Shown here: one piece after another, positions 35,403 to 44,377 of the stretch | Layout: each line of letters starts with the position of its first letter | How positions within the stretch are numbered: the stretch's first letter is position 1 | DNA from: Rhodocyclales bacterium | GTDB taxonomy: Bacteria > Pseudomonadota > Gammaproteobacteria > Burkholderiales > Rhodocyclaceae | NCBI GenBank assembly: GCA_016192435.1 | Contig: JACPUD010000008.1 | Location: 50,951-114,950 of the forward strand | Direction of reading: 5' to 3' | Length of the DNA stretch: 64,000 nt | Program-made: the position numbers and the translations under genes | Notes under the pieces: model-generated | Seen by the model: the letters and a program-made list of their open reading frames with translations, nothing else | What the model was told of the DNA's origin: nothing | Databases searched by the model: none

Positions 35403-38400
35403 ATGGTGGCCAGGAATTTCATCTCGGAAGACGACATCGAGCAGGGGCTGATCCAGCGCCTGCAGCATTTGTGCGGCCTCGATGTCTTGAACTGCTACAC
35501 CGCCCAACCCGACGAGATGAATGATGGCTCGGGGCGGAGCGACAAGCGCGAGGTGATTCTGGCCGACCGGCTGCGCGCCGCCGTCGAGCGACTCAACCCG
35601 CAGGCCCCGGCCGCTGCGGTGGACCAGGCCATGGGCCAGTTGTTGCAACCGCGCACGGCCATGAGCCTGGTGGCCGCCAACCGGGAGATGGACGGCCTGA
35701 TCCGCGATGGCGTGCCCGTCACCTACAAGCCCGAGACCGGACCGCAGGCGGGCCAGACGGTGACCGAGCGGCTGACGGTGATCGACTTCGACAAGACCGA
35801 ACCGAAGGCCGGCCGCAACGATTACTTGGCCGTCAGCCAGTTGTGGATACGGGGCGAGTTCGGCTACCGCCGTCCCGACGTGTTGCTCTATGTGAACGGC
35901 TTGCCGCTGGTCTTCATCGAACTGAAGAACAGCAATGTCAAGCTGCGCGCCGCCTTCGACGACAACCTCAGCACCTACAAGGCCGAGATTCCCCAGCTCT
36001 TCGTCGCCAACGCGCTGTGCCTGCTCTCCAACGGCATCGAGACCAAGGTGGGCAGCCTGACCGCGCAATGGGAGCATTTCTTCGCCTGGCTGCGGGTGGA
36101 GGATGAAAAGGAGGCGCTGGATCGCAAGGTCATTGCCGACCAGGGCCTGAGTGTGGAGCGGGCGGTGCTGGGCTTGCTCCAGCCTGAGCGGCTGCTGGAT
36201 TACGTCGAGAACTTCTGCGTGTTCTATCGGGAAACGCAGAAGGTGATTGCGCAGAACCACCAGTTCATCGGCGTGAACAATGCCTTCGCCCAGTTCGTGC
36301 GTCGCCGCGAGCGGGGCGGCAAGCTGGGCGTGTTCTGGCATACCCAGGGCTCGGGCAAGAGCTTTTCGATGGTGTTCTACACCCGCAAGATCTTCCGCAA
36401 GCTGACGGGCAACTTCAGCTTTGTGGTGGTGACGGACCGGGACGATCTGGACGGCCAGATCTACCGCAACTTTCTGCACACCGGCGTGATCGCCCCGAAG
36501 GACGACGTGCGCCCCCGCGACAGCGCCAAGTTGCGCGAGATGCTGGGCAAGAACAAACGCGTGGTGTTCACGCTGATCCAGAAGTTCCGCTACGACAAGG
36601 GCAAGGACTATCCCTTGCTCTCGGACCGCGACGACATCGTGGTGATCGTGGACGAAGCCCACCGCACGCAATACGCCGGCCTGGCCGAGAACATGCGGGC
36701 CGGCCTGCCGAACGCCGCCTACCTGGCCTTCACCGGCACACCGCTGCTGGGCCGGGAGCGCAAGACCAACGCCTGGTTCGGCGATTACGTCTCGGAATAC
36801 AACTTCCAGCAAAGCGTGGAAGACGGCGCCACGGTGCCTTTGTTCTACGAAAAGCGCGTGCCGGAAGTGCTGGTCCAGAACGACGACCTCAGCGAGGAGT
36901 TCGCCGAGATCATCGAGGACGAGAACCTCGACGAGGCCGCCCAGCAGAAGCTGGAAAAGCGCTTCGCCCAGGAAATGGCCGTGATCAAGGTGGATGACCG
37001 TCTGGAGACGATTGCCCGCGACATCGCCTATCACTTTCCGCGCCGAGGCTATCTCGGCAAGGGCCTCGTCATCTCGGTGGACAAGTTCACCGCCGTGACC
37101 ATGCACGACAAGGTACAGGCGCTGTGGAAGGACGAGATCAAGAAGCTCACGGGCATCATCAACGCGACGCAGAACGACATCGAGCGCCTGCGCCTGAAGC
37201 GCATCCGCGACTGGATGCGCAGCGTCGAGATGGCGGTGGTGGTCAGCGAGGAGGCCGGCGAGGATGAGAAGTTCGCGAAGCTCGGCCTCCACATCAAGCC
37301 GCATCGCGAGCGGATGAACCGGCTCGACAAGCAGGGTCATGACATTGAATTCAACTTCAAGGACCCGGAGCATCCGCTGCAACTGGTTTTCGTCTGCGCC
37401 ATGTGGCTGACGGGCTTCGATGCGCCTACGGTGAGCACCCTGTATCTGGATAAGCCCATGCAGGGCCACACGCTGATGCAGACGATCGCCCGCGCCAACC
37501 GCGTGACCAGTTATGAGATCAACGGGGTGGCCAAGCGCAACGGCGAGATCGTGGACTACTACAACGTGTTCCGCCGCATGAAGCGGGCGTTGAAGGACTA
37601 CGCCGCCGGACCGGGCGACGACGAGGACGACATGCCCGTGCGCAACAAGCAGGAGTTGTTCACCCTGCTCGACGAGGCCATTGCCCAGGGGCTGGCGTTT
37701 TGTGACGCGCAGGAGGTCAATCTGCGCGGTGCGCTGGACCGGGGCGATGTCTTCGAGAAGCTGGGCCAGTTCAACGCATTTGCCAATGCCTTGCTGGCGA
37801 CGGATGAGTTGCGCAAATCCTTCAATGTCTACGAGAACACCATCAACGCGCTTTACGAGGCCTGCAAGCCGGAGGTGCTCGGTCAGGGCAAGGGGCGGCT
37901 GGTTTCGGCCTTCCAATATCTGCGCGGGATCATGGACAGCATCGTCGAACAGACGGACGTGGACAATGCGGCGCTGCGTCTGGCCGCCTTGCTCGACGAG
38001 AGCGTGGTGGTGGATAACGCCGAGGCCTTCAAGGCCAAGCAGTTCGAGGCGGAATACCAGATCGTCCAGCGCGGCAAGGCCTGGGATCTGAGCAAGGTCG
38101 ATGTCGAGAAACTGCGCGAGGAATTCAAACAAGCGCCTTTCAAGCACATTGCCATCGCCGATTTGCGGGCTTTCCTGGAGAAGAAGCTGGCCGAAATGCT
38201 GGCGCAGAACGCGACGCGCATCGACTTCGTGCAGCGCTTGCAACGCGTGATCGACGCATACAACTCAGGCGCGACTGCTACGGAGAACTACTACGAGGAA
38301 CTGACGGCGTTTGCCGAGGCGCTCAAGGAAGAGGCGGAGCGCCACATTCGCGAAGGCCTGGAAGAAGACGAACTGGAGTTGTTCGACCTGCTGAAGAAGG

Positions 38401-38666
38401 ACAGCATGACCCAGGAGGAAACACAGCGCGTCAAACTTTCTGCCAAGCGCTTGCTGAAGCGTCTGGTCGAGGAGCATCCGAAGCTGCTGGTGCAAGACTG
38501 GTTCAAGGACCGCCAGTCCATGCTGCAGGTACGCTCGGAAATCGAGCGTGTGCTCAACGAGGCGCTACCGGAGAGCTATGACCGGACTACGTTCAAGCAG
38601 AAATGCGACAAGGTTTTCGACCTTGCAGTTGATTACGCAAACCATAATCGTCGCTGGGCCGCTTGA
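35403..38666 (+). CDS. hsdR: Type I restriction-modification endonuclease/translocase HsdR
   Basis: Open from 35280, but ATG 35403, after an AGGGGGA ribosome site and past the hsdS stop, is the likely start (1087 residues). The nuclease motif PDVLLYVNGLPLVFIELKN (D...E-x-K) lies near residue 155, Walker A TQGSGKSFS near 313 and DEAH in VDEAHRTQYAG near 416. FTGTPLLGRE and LTGFDAPTVSTLYLDKPMQG are further helicase motifs. It translocates DNA by ATP hydrolysis and cuts at collision points. Complete, with no disruption. Confidence 0.95.
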   Translation: MVARNFISEDDIEQGLIQRLQHLCGLDVLNCYTAQPDEMNDGSGRSDKREVILADRLRAAVERLNPQAPAAAVDQAMGQLLQPRTAMSLVAANREMDGLIRDGVPVTYKPETGPQAGQTVTERLTVIDFDKTEPKAGRNDYLAVSQLWIRGEFGYRRPDVLLYVNGLPLVFIELKNSNVKLRAAFDDNLSTYKAEIPQLFVANALCLLSNGIETKVGSLTAQWEHFFAWLRVEDEKEALDRKVIADQGLSVERAVLGLLQPERLLDYVENFCVFYRETQKVIAQNHQFIGVNNAFAQFVRRRERGGKLGVFWHTQGSGKSFSMVFYTRKIFRKLTGNFSFVVVTDRDDLDGQIYRNFLHTGVIAPKDDVRPRDSAKLREMLGKNKRVVFTLIQKFRYDKGKDYPLLSDRDDIVVIVDEAHRTQYAGLAENMRAGLPNAAYLAFTGTPLLGRERKTNAWFGDYVSEYNFQQSVEDGATVPLFYEKRVPEVLVQNDDLSEEFAEIIEDENLDEAAQQKLEKRFAQEMAVIKVDDRLETIARDIAYHFPRRGYLGKGLVISVDKFTAVTMHDKVQALWKDEIKKLTGIINATQNDIERLRLKRIRDWMRSVEMAVVVSEEAGEDEKFAKLGLHIKPHRERMNRLDKQGHDIEFNFKDPEHPLQLVFVCAMWLTGFDAPTVSTLYLDKPMQGHTLMQTIARANRVTSYEINGVAKRNGEIVDYYNVFRRMKRALKDYAAGPGDDEDDMPVRNKQELFTLLDEAIAQGLAFCDAQEVNLRGALDRGDVFEKLGQFNAFANALLATDELRKSFNVYENTINALYEACKPEVLGQGKGRLVSAFQYLRGIMDSIVEQTDVDNAALRLAALLDESVVVDNAEAFKAKQFEAEYQIVQRGKAWDLSKVDVEKLREEFKQAPFKHIAIADLRAFLEKKLAEMLAQNATRIDFVQRLQRVIDAYNSGATATENYYEELTAFAEALKEEAERHIREGLEEDELELFDLLKKDSMTQEETQRVKLSAKRLLKRLVEEHPKLLVQDWFKDRQSMLQVRSEIERVLNEALPESYDRTTFKQKCDKVFDLAVDYANHNRRWAA

Positions 38667-39233
38667 CGCTTTAACGCACGAAAACGGAAACCCGTATTCG
38701 ATGCCACAGAAATTTGCCGTGGTTGCGGCTGACCGATGTAGTCGGATACTTGCGTTTCAACCGTGAATCCGAGGAATGCCGGCAGTGGGTCGGTAGTTAG
38801 AGTTCGCTGAACAAGGAAGCTGCCGTTCAGAGCATCTTTCCTGCGAACGGCAGGCAACCGGTGGACTGCCGACCCATCCAGCACGCAGCTTCAAGTTCGG
38901 CAGTGGCCGACCTGCTGTCCTTGCATAGTCGCGTCGAGCGACAGCTCCACTCCGATATCTGCCGCCGAACCGCTGACACGGCGACCAGCGGCATCCGGTA
39001 CGGTCCGGGCATTGGCATTTCCGGGACCCGATCCTTCGTCGCCGGATGCAAGGGCGATCAAGCATTTCCAGCAGCCTGCCGCCCCATGCGCTCCGGCCGG
39101 AATCACCCGCCTTGTCCCGCCATGACCTGAATGACGCGGTGCAGCTGATGCGCCGCGTCATGACTTGTTCACAGAAGCGGCCTATAAGGAAAACGCATCG
39201 TGACCGCGATGGCGAACCGTGGAGGAGCGCACC
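38667..39233. other. Non-coding stretch behind hsdR
   Basis: About 570 bases with no supported gene; open frames in it overlap one another and lack ribosome sites. One hairpin is visible: ATGACGCGGTGC (39131-39142) pairs with GCGCCGCGTCAT (39150-39161), with one G-U pair, but no T run follows. This is probably the right edge of the restriction island. Confidence 0.5.
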
Positions 39234-39578
39234 ATGACCTGGACTACATTGCACGACAAGGCGCAGGCGCTGGGTTTCGAGCTGGCCTGCCATACCCGCG
39301 CCGGGGAAGACGGCGGCTGCGTTGCCGAATTGAGCTCGCCGCCGCAGCAGGATCGTTCGTGGGTCTGCGTCGGGCTCTACGGCGAGATGGCCGGATTGTG
39401 GGCGCAAGGCTTGACGCCGCAGGCGCGCGCCCTGCCGGCGAAGCGCATCGCGGCGATGATCGCGGGCTGCAGCGAGCACGTCGGAACCCTGGGCGATTAC
39501 GACGACGATTTTCAGGCGGCGATGGCGCCGCTGCTGGCGGCGGCGAGTCATCCGGAACACGGGCTGGCGCCGGCCTGA
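39234..39578 (+). CDS. Small hypothetical protein
   Basis: A 114-residue protein from ATG 39234 with a strong GGAGGAG ribosome site. Acidic overall, with WVCVGLYGEMAGLWAQG and an Ala-rich C-terminus. No family recognised. A dispersed repeat lies 30 bases after its stop, in the gap before the convergent N-acetyltransferase gene. Confidence 0.55.
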   Translation: MTWTTLHDKAQALGFELACHTRAGEDGGCVAELSSPPQQDRSWVCVGLYGEMAGLWAQGLTPQARALPAKRIAAMIAGCSEHVGTLGDYDDDFQAAMAPLLAAASHPEHGLAPA

Positions 39579-39607
39579 AGCGGGCGGCGCTTGCGGTGCG
39601 GGCGGCC

Positions 39608-39632
39608 GCCGTGCCGCCAGCGCCAACTCTTG
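39608..39632 (-). repeat. Dispersed AGTTGGCGCTGR repeat, copy 6
   Basis: Plus-strand CCAGCGCCAACT is at 39617-39628, in the 54-base gap between two convergent genes, touching the end of the N-acetyltransferase gene. Confidence 0.82.
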
Positions 39633-40478
39633 TCAGCGGCTGAAGCGGGTTCCCGGCGGGAAGGCGAGGCCGAAGCTTTCCTGCAGCACGCGCAGCAACT
39701 CCTCGTCGTCGGCCAGCATGCGGCTTTCGAGCTTGACGCCGGCGCCGCGATCCTCGACCAGCTTGCGGTTGCGCAGGATCATGCGCTTGTGCGGGCCCGG
39801 CAGTTGCACCGTCAGCGTCTGCACGAAGCGCGAGTTGGGGTGGGTCGACAGGTAGTGGTTGACGACTTCGTAGTCGACGACCTGCTGCGGCTCCAGGGTG
39901 AAGGCATAGAGGTCGTGCCAGGCCTTGTCGCGGCTCGATTGCAGGACCCAGCCCGCGCCGGCTTCCTCGATCACGCGGTAGTTCCAGGCGTAATGCCGCA
40001 CCTCTGCGCCGACCACGAAAGGCACCGGCAGCAGCAGGCCTTCGCCGCCGAAGCCGACGTCGGCCAGCCAGCGCTCGCCCTCGACCGCGACCAGCAGCAG
40101 CATGTGGGTGCGTGGCAGCAGGGCCGTGGTGCCGTAGCGCACGCGCGCGGCGAGCTGCGTGACGCCGAAACCGAAGGCGCGCAGCACCGCGGCGAACAAC
40201 AGGTTGTGCTCGAAGCAATAGCCGCCGCGGCGCGCCGCGACCAGCTTGGCTTGGATGCCGGGCAGGTCGAGCGCGATCGGCAGGCCGCGCAGGATGTCGA
40301 GGTTTTCGAAGGGAATCCGCGTCGCGTGCGCGAGGTGCAGGGCTTGCAGCGCCGGCAGCGTCGGCGCGATGTCTCCGGCATAGCCGGTGCGCTGCAGGTA
40401 GGCCGTCAGATCGAGTTCAGGATGGTCGTTCAAGCTTGCACTCCGCGCGAAGGAAGACCCGGCGGGCGGCGGCGGCAA
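39633..40478 (-). CDS. nat: Arylamine N-acetyltransferase
   Basis: A 281-residue protein with the NAT catalytic triad: Cys in RGGYCFEHN, His in RTHMLLLV and Asp in WLADVGFGGEG. FENLDIL near the N-terminus is also family-typical. It transfers acetyl from acetyl-CoA to arylamines, hydrazines or hydroxylamines. The first ATG may be too far upstream; a TTG at 40433 with a GGAG site would remove 15 residues. Divergent from iorA. Confidence 0.9.
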   Translation of the reverse strand: MPPPPAGSSFARSASLNDHPELDLTAYLQRTGYAGDIAPTLPALQALHLAHATRIPFENLDILRGLPIALDLPGIQAKLVAARRGGYCFEHNLLFAAVLRAFGFGVTQLAARVRYGTTALLPRTHMLLLVAVEGERWLADVGFGGEGLLLPVPFVVGAEVRHYAWNYRVIEEAGAGWVLQSSRDKAWHDLYAFTLEPQQVVDYEVVNHYLSTHPNSRFVQTLTVQLPGPHKRMILRNRKLVEDRGAGVKLESRMLADDEELLRVLQESFGLAFPPGTRFSR

Positions 40479-40608
40479 AGACCTGTGTCCACACGGCTTG
40501 CAGGGTCATCGCATGACATTTTTTGAATAGCTGGTAGAGCCATTATTGCATGGAGCAATCGGCGTATCCGGCGTAAGGTTGGCCGTCGGATTTACCACGA
40601 GGACGGCG

Positions 40609-42771
40609 ATGGAGGTTTCCTTCAGCAAGGAGGTGCGCCAGTTGCGCCTGGGCGCCGGCGAGACCTTGCACGGCGAAGGCATCCTGGCCATCACCAAGGC
40701 GTTGCTGCAGTCGGGCGTGGCCTACGTCGGCGGCTACCAGGGCGCGCCGGTGTCGCATCTGCTCGACGTCATGGTGCAGGCTGCGGACTACATGGCCGAG
40801 CTCGGCGTACATGTCGAGGCCTGTTCCAACGAGGCCTCCGCGGCCGCGATGCTGGGCGCCTCGATCCACTATCCGCTGCGCGGCGCCGTGACCTGGAAAT
40901 CCGTGGTCGGCACCAATGTCGCGGCCGACGCGCTGTCCAACCTGGCTTCGCCCGGCGTCATGGGCGGCGCGCTGATCATTGTCGGCGAGGATTACGGCGA
41001 GGGCGCCAGCGTGATCCAGGAACGCAGCCATGCCTTCGCCATGAAGTCCTCGCTGCTGCTGCTCGATCCGCGGCCGCAACTGCCGAACATGGTACGCATG
41101 GTGGAACAGGGCTTCGCGCTCTCGGAGGCCTGCAATACACCGGCCATCCTGCAACTGCGGGTGCGCGCCTGCCATGTGCGCGGCAGCTTCGAATGCCGCG
41201 ACAACCTGCCGCCCGCCGTCTCGCGCAAGGCGCTGCTGGCCGAGCCGGCACGCTTCGATTACGAAAAGCTGGCGCATCCGCCGGCCACCTTTCGCCAGGA
41301 AAAGCTGAAGACCGATCAGCGCCTGCCCGCCGCGCGACGCTACATCGTCGAGCACGGCCTCAACGAAATCATCGCCGGTCGCCGCCATGATATCGGCATT
41401 ATCGTGCAGGGCGGCCTGCACAATACGCTGGTGCGCGCGCTGCAGCAGTGCAGCCTGGCCGATGCCTTCGGCGCCGCCGAATTTCCCATCCTCGCGCTCA
41501 ACGTCACCTATCCGCTGGTGCCCGAGCAGATCGCCGAGTTCTGCCGCGGCAAACGCGCCGTGCTGGTGGTCGAGGAAGGCCAGCCCGAGTACATCGAGCA
41601 GGAGATCGCCACGACCCTGCGCCGCCAGGACCATGGCAACACCGGCACGGCGATCCACGGCAAGGACCTGCTGCAGATGGCCGGCGAATACACGGTCGAG
41701 GTCATTGCCGCGGGCCTTGTCAAATTCCTCGTCCGCCATGCTGCCGAGCTGCCGCTGGCCGCGGCGCAAGATTGGCTGGCGGCGAACGCGGCGCGCCGCC
41801 AGACGGTGGCCGCGCAGCTCGTAGCGCCCTTACCGCCGCGGCCGCCGCAGTTCTGCACCGGCTGCCCGGAGCGGCCGGTGTTTTCCGCCTTGAAGCTGGC
41901 GCAAACCAACGTCGGCCCGGTGCACATCGCGGCCGACATCGGCTGCCATTCCTTCGCCACTTTCGAGCCCTTCGGTTTCGGCCACACCATACTCGGCTAC
42001 GGCATGAGCCTGGCCAGCCGCGCCGGCGTCTCGCCCATGCTCGGGCGGCGCGCGCTGGCGGTGATGGGCGACGGCGGCTTCTGGCACAACGGTCTGCTCA
42101 CCGGTGTCGAGTCGGCGCTGTTCAACAAGACCGATGCCGTGCTACTGATCATGAAGAACGGCTACACGGCCGCCACCGGCACCCAGGAAATCATCTCGAC
42201 GCCCGACGAGGCGCAGAAGGCCGGCGCGCCCGACAAGCGCCTGAGCCTGGTCGATCGCAACCAGACCATCGAGCGCACGCTGACGGGCCTCGGCGTGACT
42301 TGGCTGCGCACGGTGCCCAGCTACGAGGTGGACGCGATGCGCCGCACGCTGGAGGAGGCCTTCACCACCGACGCCGGCGGGCTCAAGGTGATCGTCGCCG
42401 AGGGCGAATGCCAGCTCGAACGCCAGCGCCGCGTCAAGCCCTGGCTGGCTGGATTGCTGAAGGCAGGCAAGCGCGTGGTGCGCGTCAAATACGGCGTCGA
42501 CGCAGATGTCTGCTCGGGCGACCATTCCTGCATCCGCCTCTCGGGCTGCCCGACGCTGACGCTGAAGGACAGCGGCGATCCGCTCAAGGTCGATCCGGTG
42601 GCGAGCGTCATCGAGGGCTGCGTCGGCTGCGGCCTCTGCGGCGAGAACGCCCACGCCGCAACCTTGTGCCCATCCTTCTACCGCGTCGAGGTAGTGCAGA
42701 ACCCGGGCCTCGCGGAACGCGCGCTGGCCGCTCTGCGGCGCGGCGTCATCCGTCTGGTGCAGGCGGAATGA
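40609..42771 (+). CDS. iorA: Indolepyruvate:ferredoxin oxidoreductase, alpha subunit
   Basis: ATG 40609 with a GAGGA site gives 720 residues. Pyrimidine-binding region at the N-terminus (GVAYVGGYQGAPVSHLLD), then a thiamine-pyrophosphate domain with MGDGGFWHNGLLTG and IMKNGYTAATG. C-terminal cysteine clusters CSGDHSCIRLSGC and CVGCGLCGENAHAATLC should hold iron-sulfur centres. It oxidatively decarboxylates aryl pyruvates such as indolepyruvate to aryl-acetyl-CoA, reducing ferredoxin. The iorB start overlaps its stop by four bases. Confidence 0.9.
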   Translation: MEVSFSKEVRQLRLGAGETLHGEGILAITKALLQSGVAYVGGYQGAPVSHLLDVMVQAADYMAELGVHVEACSNEASAAAMLGASIHYPLRGAVTWKSVVGTNVAADALSNLASPGVMGGALIIVGEDYGEGASVIQERSHAFAMKSSLLLLDPRPQLPNMVRMVEQGFALSEACNTPAILQLRVRACHVRGSFECRDNLPPAVSRKALLAEPARFDYEKLAHPPATFRQEKLKTDQRLPAARRYIVEHGLNEIIAGRRHDIGIIVQGGLHNTLVRALQQCSLADAFGAAEFPILALNVTYPLVPEQIAEFCRGKRAVLVVEEGQPEYIEQEIATTLRRQDHGNTGTAIHGKDLLQMAGEYTVEVIAAGLVKFLVRHAAELPLAAAQDWLAANAARRQTVAAQLVAPLPPRPPQFCTGCPERPVFSALKLAQTNVGPVHIAADIGCHSFATFEPFGFGHTILGYGMSLASRAGVSPMLGRRALAVMGDGGFWHNGLLTGVESALFNKTDAVLLIMKNGYTAATGTQEIISTPDEAQKAGAPDKRLSLVDRNQTIERTLTGLGVTWLRTVPSYEVDAMRRTLEEAFTTDAGGLKVIVAEGECQLERQRRVKPWLAGLLKAGKRVVRVKYGVDADVCSGDHSCIRLSGCPTLTLKDSGDPLKVDPVASVIEGCVGCGLCGENAHAATLCPSFYRVEVVQNPGLAERALAALRRGVIRLVQAE

Positions 42772-44276
42772 CCCAGCAACAGCCGATCACGATACTGACC
42801 GCCGCGCTGGGCGGCGAAGGCGGCGGCGTGCTGGCCGAATGGCTGGTCGAAATCGCCACGCGCGCCGGCCATCCGGCGCAGTCCACCTCGATTCCCGGCG
42901 TGGCGCAGCGTACCGGCGCGACCACCTACTACGTCGAAATCCATCTCCAAACTCACGCCGAACTCGGCGGCCGCACCCCCGTGTTGAGCCTGGCGCCGGT
43001 GCCGGGCTGCGTGGACCTGATGGTGGCCTCCGAGTTGCTCGAAGCAGTGCGCGCGATCCAGAACGGCTTCGTCTCGCCCGGGCGCACCACGCTGCTGGCG
43101 TCGTCGGGGCGCACCCTGACCACCTTCGAGAAGCTGGCGCCCGGCGACGGCCGCTTCGACAGCGAACGCCTGCTGCAGGTCGCCGCTGCCAACAGCCGGC
43201 AACTGGCGAGCTTCGACGTCGCCGCCACGGCGCGCGAAACTGGCACGGTGCCCAGCGCGGTGCTGTGCGGCGCGATTGCCGGCAGCGGCGTACTGCCTTT
43301 CGCACGTGCCGACTTCGAAGCAGTGATCCGCGCCTCGGGGCGCGGCGTCGAGGCCAGCCTGCGCGGTTTCGCGCTGGGTTTCGCGCGCTGCGGCGCGGCG
43401 CTCGGCGGGGCGCCAGCACCAACGCCGTGCGTCCCAGCGGGAACTCTGGCGGCGCAAGCCGACCTCATCGAACTGGGCCATGCGCGCGTCGTCGAATTCC
43501 AGGATGCGGCCTACGGTGAGCTTTACCTGCAGCGCGTCGAGCGCCTGCGCCAAGCCGAGCGGCGCGCCGATCCGCAGGGACTGCAAGGCACCGAACTGGC
43601 ACGCGAAGGGGCACGCTTCCTGGCGCTGTGGATGGCCTTCGACGATGTCATCCGCGTCGCCGACCTGAAGAGCCGGGCGGGCCGCTTCGCCCGCGTGCGC
43701 GCCGAGGCCGGCGCCGCGGCTGACGATCTGCTGCGCATCGCCGATCACTTCAAGCCCGGCGTGACGGAGCTGGCCGGGCTGCTGCCGCCGTCCGCGGGGC
43801 GGCGCCTGCTGGCCTGGGAAAGCCGGCGCCGACAGGCGGGCAAGGCGCCGCTGGGCCTCGCCTTGAAACTGCGCGCCGACAGCATTTCCGGTTTTCTCGC
43901 GCTGCGCCTGCTGGCCGGCCTGCGCCCGCTGCGCCGCCGCGGCCAGCGCTACGCCGCAGAGCAGGCACTGATCGAGCTCTGGCTGGCGGCGGTGGAACAA
44001 GCCGCGGCGCGCGACTGGCAGGCCGGCCTGGAACTGGCGCTCTGCGCGCGGCTGGTCAAGGGCTATGGCGCGACCAACGAACGCGCCAAGGACAACCTGC
44101 GCCACATCGTCGAGCACCTGGCACACAGCAATGCCCATGACATCGCCCGGGCGCGCAGCGCGGCGCTGGCCGACGAAGCCGGCAGCGGCCTCGATCAGGC
44201 GCTGCTGCAGGCCGGTGCGCCGCCGCGCGCCATCAAGCCGGTGCCGGTGCGCTGGTTCAAGGCCGGCGCACGCTGA
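42768..44276 (+). CDS. iorB: Indolepyruvate oxidoreductase beta subunit with C-terminal extension
   Basis: A 502-residue protein. The first 200 residues match the gamma-type domain of 2-oxoacid:acceptor oxidoreductases (LTAALGGEGGGVLAEWL, STSIPGVAQRTGATTYYVEI). The remaining 300 form a helix-rich extension (GLALKLRADSISGFLALRLL, LVKGYGATNERAKDNLRHIV) absent from archaeal IorB but seen in betaproteobacteria. The hinge (GGAPAPTP) resembles a decayed dispersed repeat. Works with IorA in aromatic amino acid breakdown. Confidence 0.87.
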   Translation: MTQQQPITILTAALGGEGGGVLAEWLVEIATRAGHPAQSTSIPGVAQRTGATTYYVEIHLQTHAELGGRTPVLSLAPVPGCVDLMVASELLEAVRAIQNGFVSPGRTTLLASSGRTLTTFEKLAPGDGRFDSERLLQVAAANSRQLASFDVAATARETGTVPSAVLCGAIAGSGVLPFARADFEAVIRASGRGVEASLRGFALGFARCGAALGGAPAPTPCVPAGTLAAQADLIELGHARVVEFQDAAYGELYLQRVERLRQAERRADPQGLQGTELAREGARFLALWMAFDDVIRVADLKSRAGRFARVRAEAGAAADDLLRIADHFKPGVTELAGLLPPSAGRRLLAWESRRRQAGKAPLGLALKLRADSISGFLALRLLAGLRPLRRRGQRYAAEQALIELWLAAVEQAAARDWQAGLELALCARLVKGYGATNERAKDNLRHIVEHLAHSNAHDIARARSAALADEAGSGLDQALLQAGAPPRAIKPVPVRWFKAGAR

Positions 44277-44318
44277 AACAACCGCGCCGCTGACCGACAA
44301 CCGCCAACCCGCATTGCG

Positions 44319-44336
44319 GCGGGATTGAAATCCCGC
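44319..44336 (+). terminator. Hairpin after iorB
   Basis: GCGGGATT and AATCCCGC pair around a two-base GA turn. There is no T run, so it may be a processing hairpin or part of the next gene's leader rather than a true terminator. Confidence 0.35.
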
Positions 44337-44377
44337 GCCATGAGGCCGATGATGGGGCCCGACGGGAGGTAGCGATA

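Noticed and set aside
35298..38243. A 981-codon open frame antisense to hsdR
   Set aside because: Composition follows from codon bias of the GC-rich gene opposite; no motifs, and hsdR has a full set of nuclease and helicase motifs.
38633..38884. An 83-codon minus-strand frame after hsdR
   Set aside because: Begins in non-coding DNA without a ribosome site and runs into hsdR; no family recognised.
43408..43434. CGCCAGCACCAACG in iorB as a repeat copy
   Set aside because: Two differences within the core; at best a decayed copy, so not counted.
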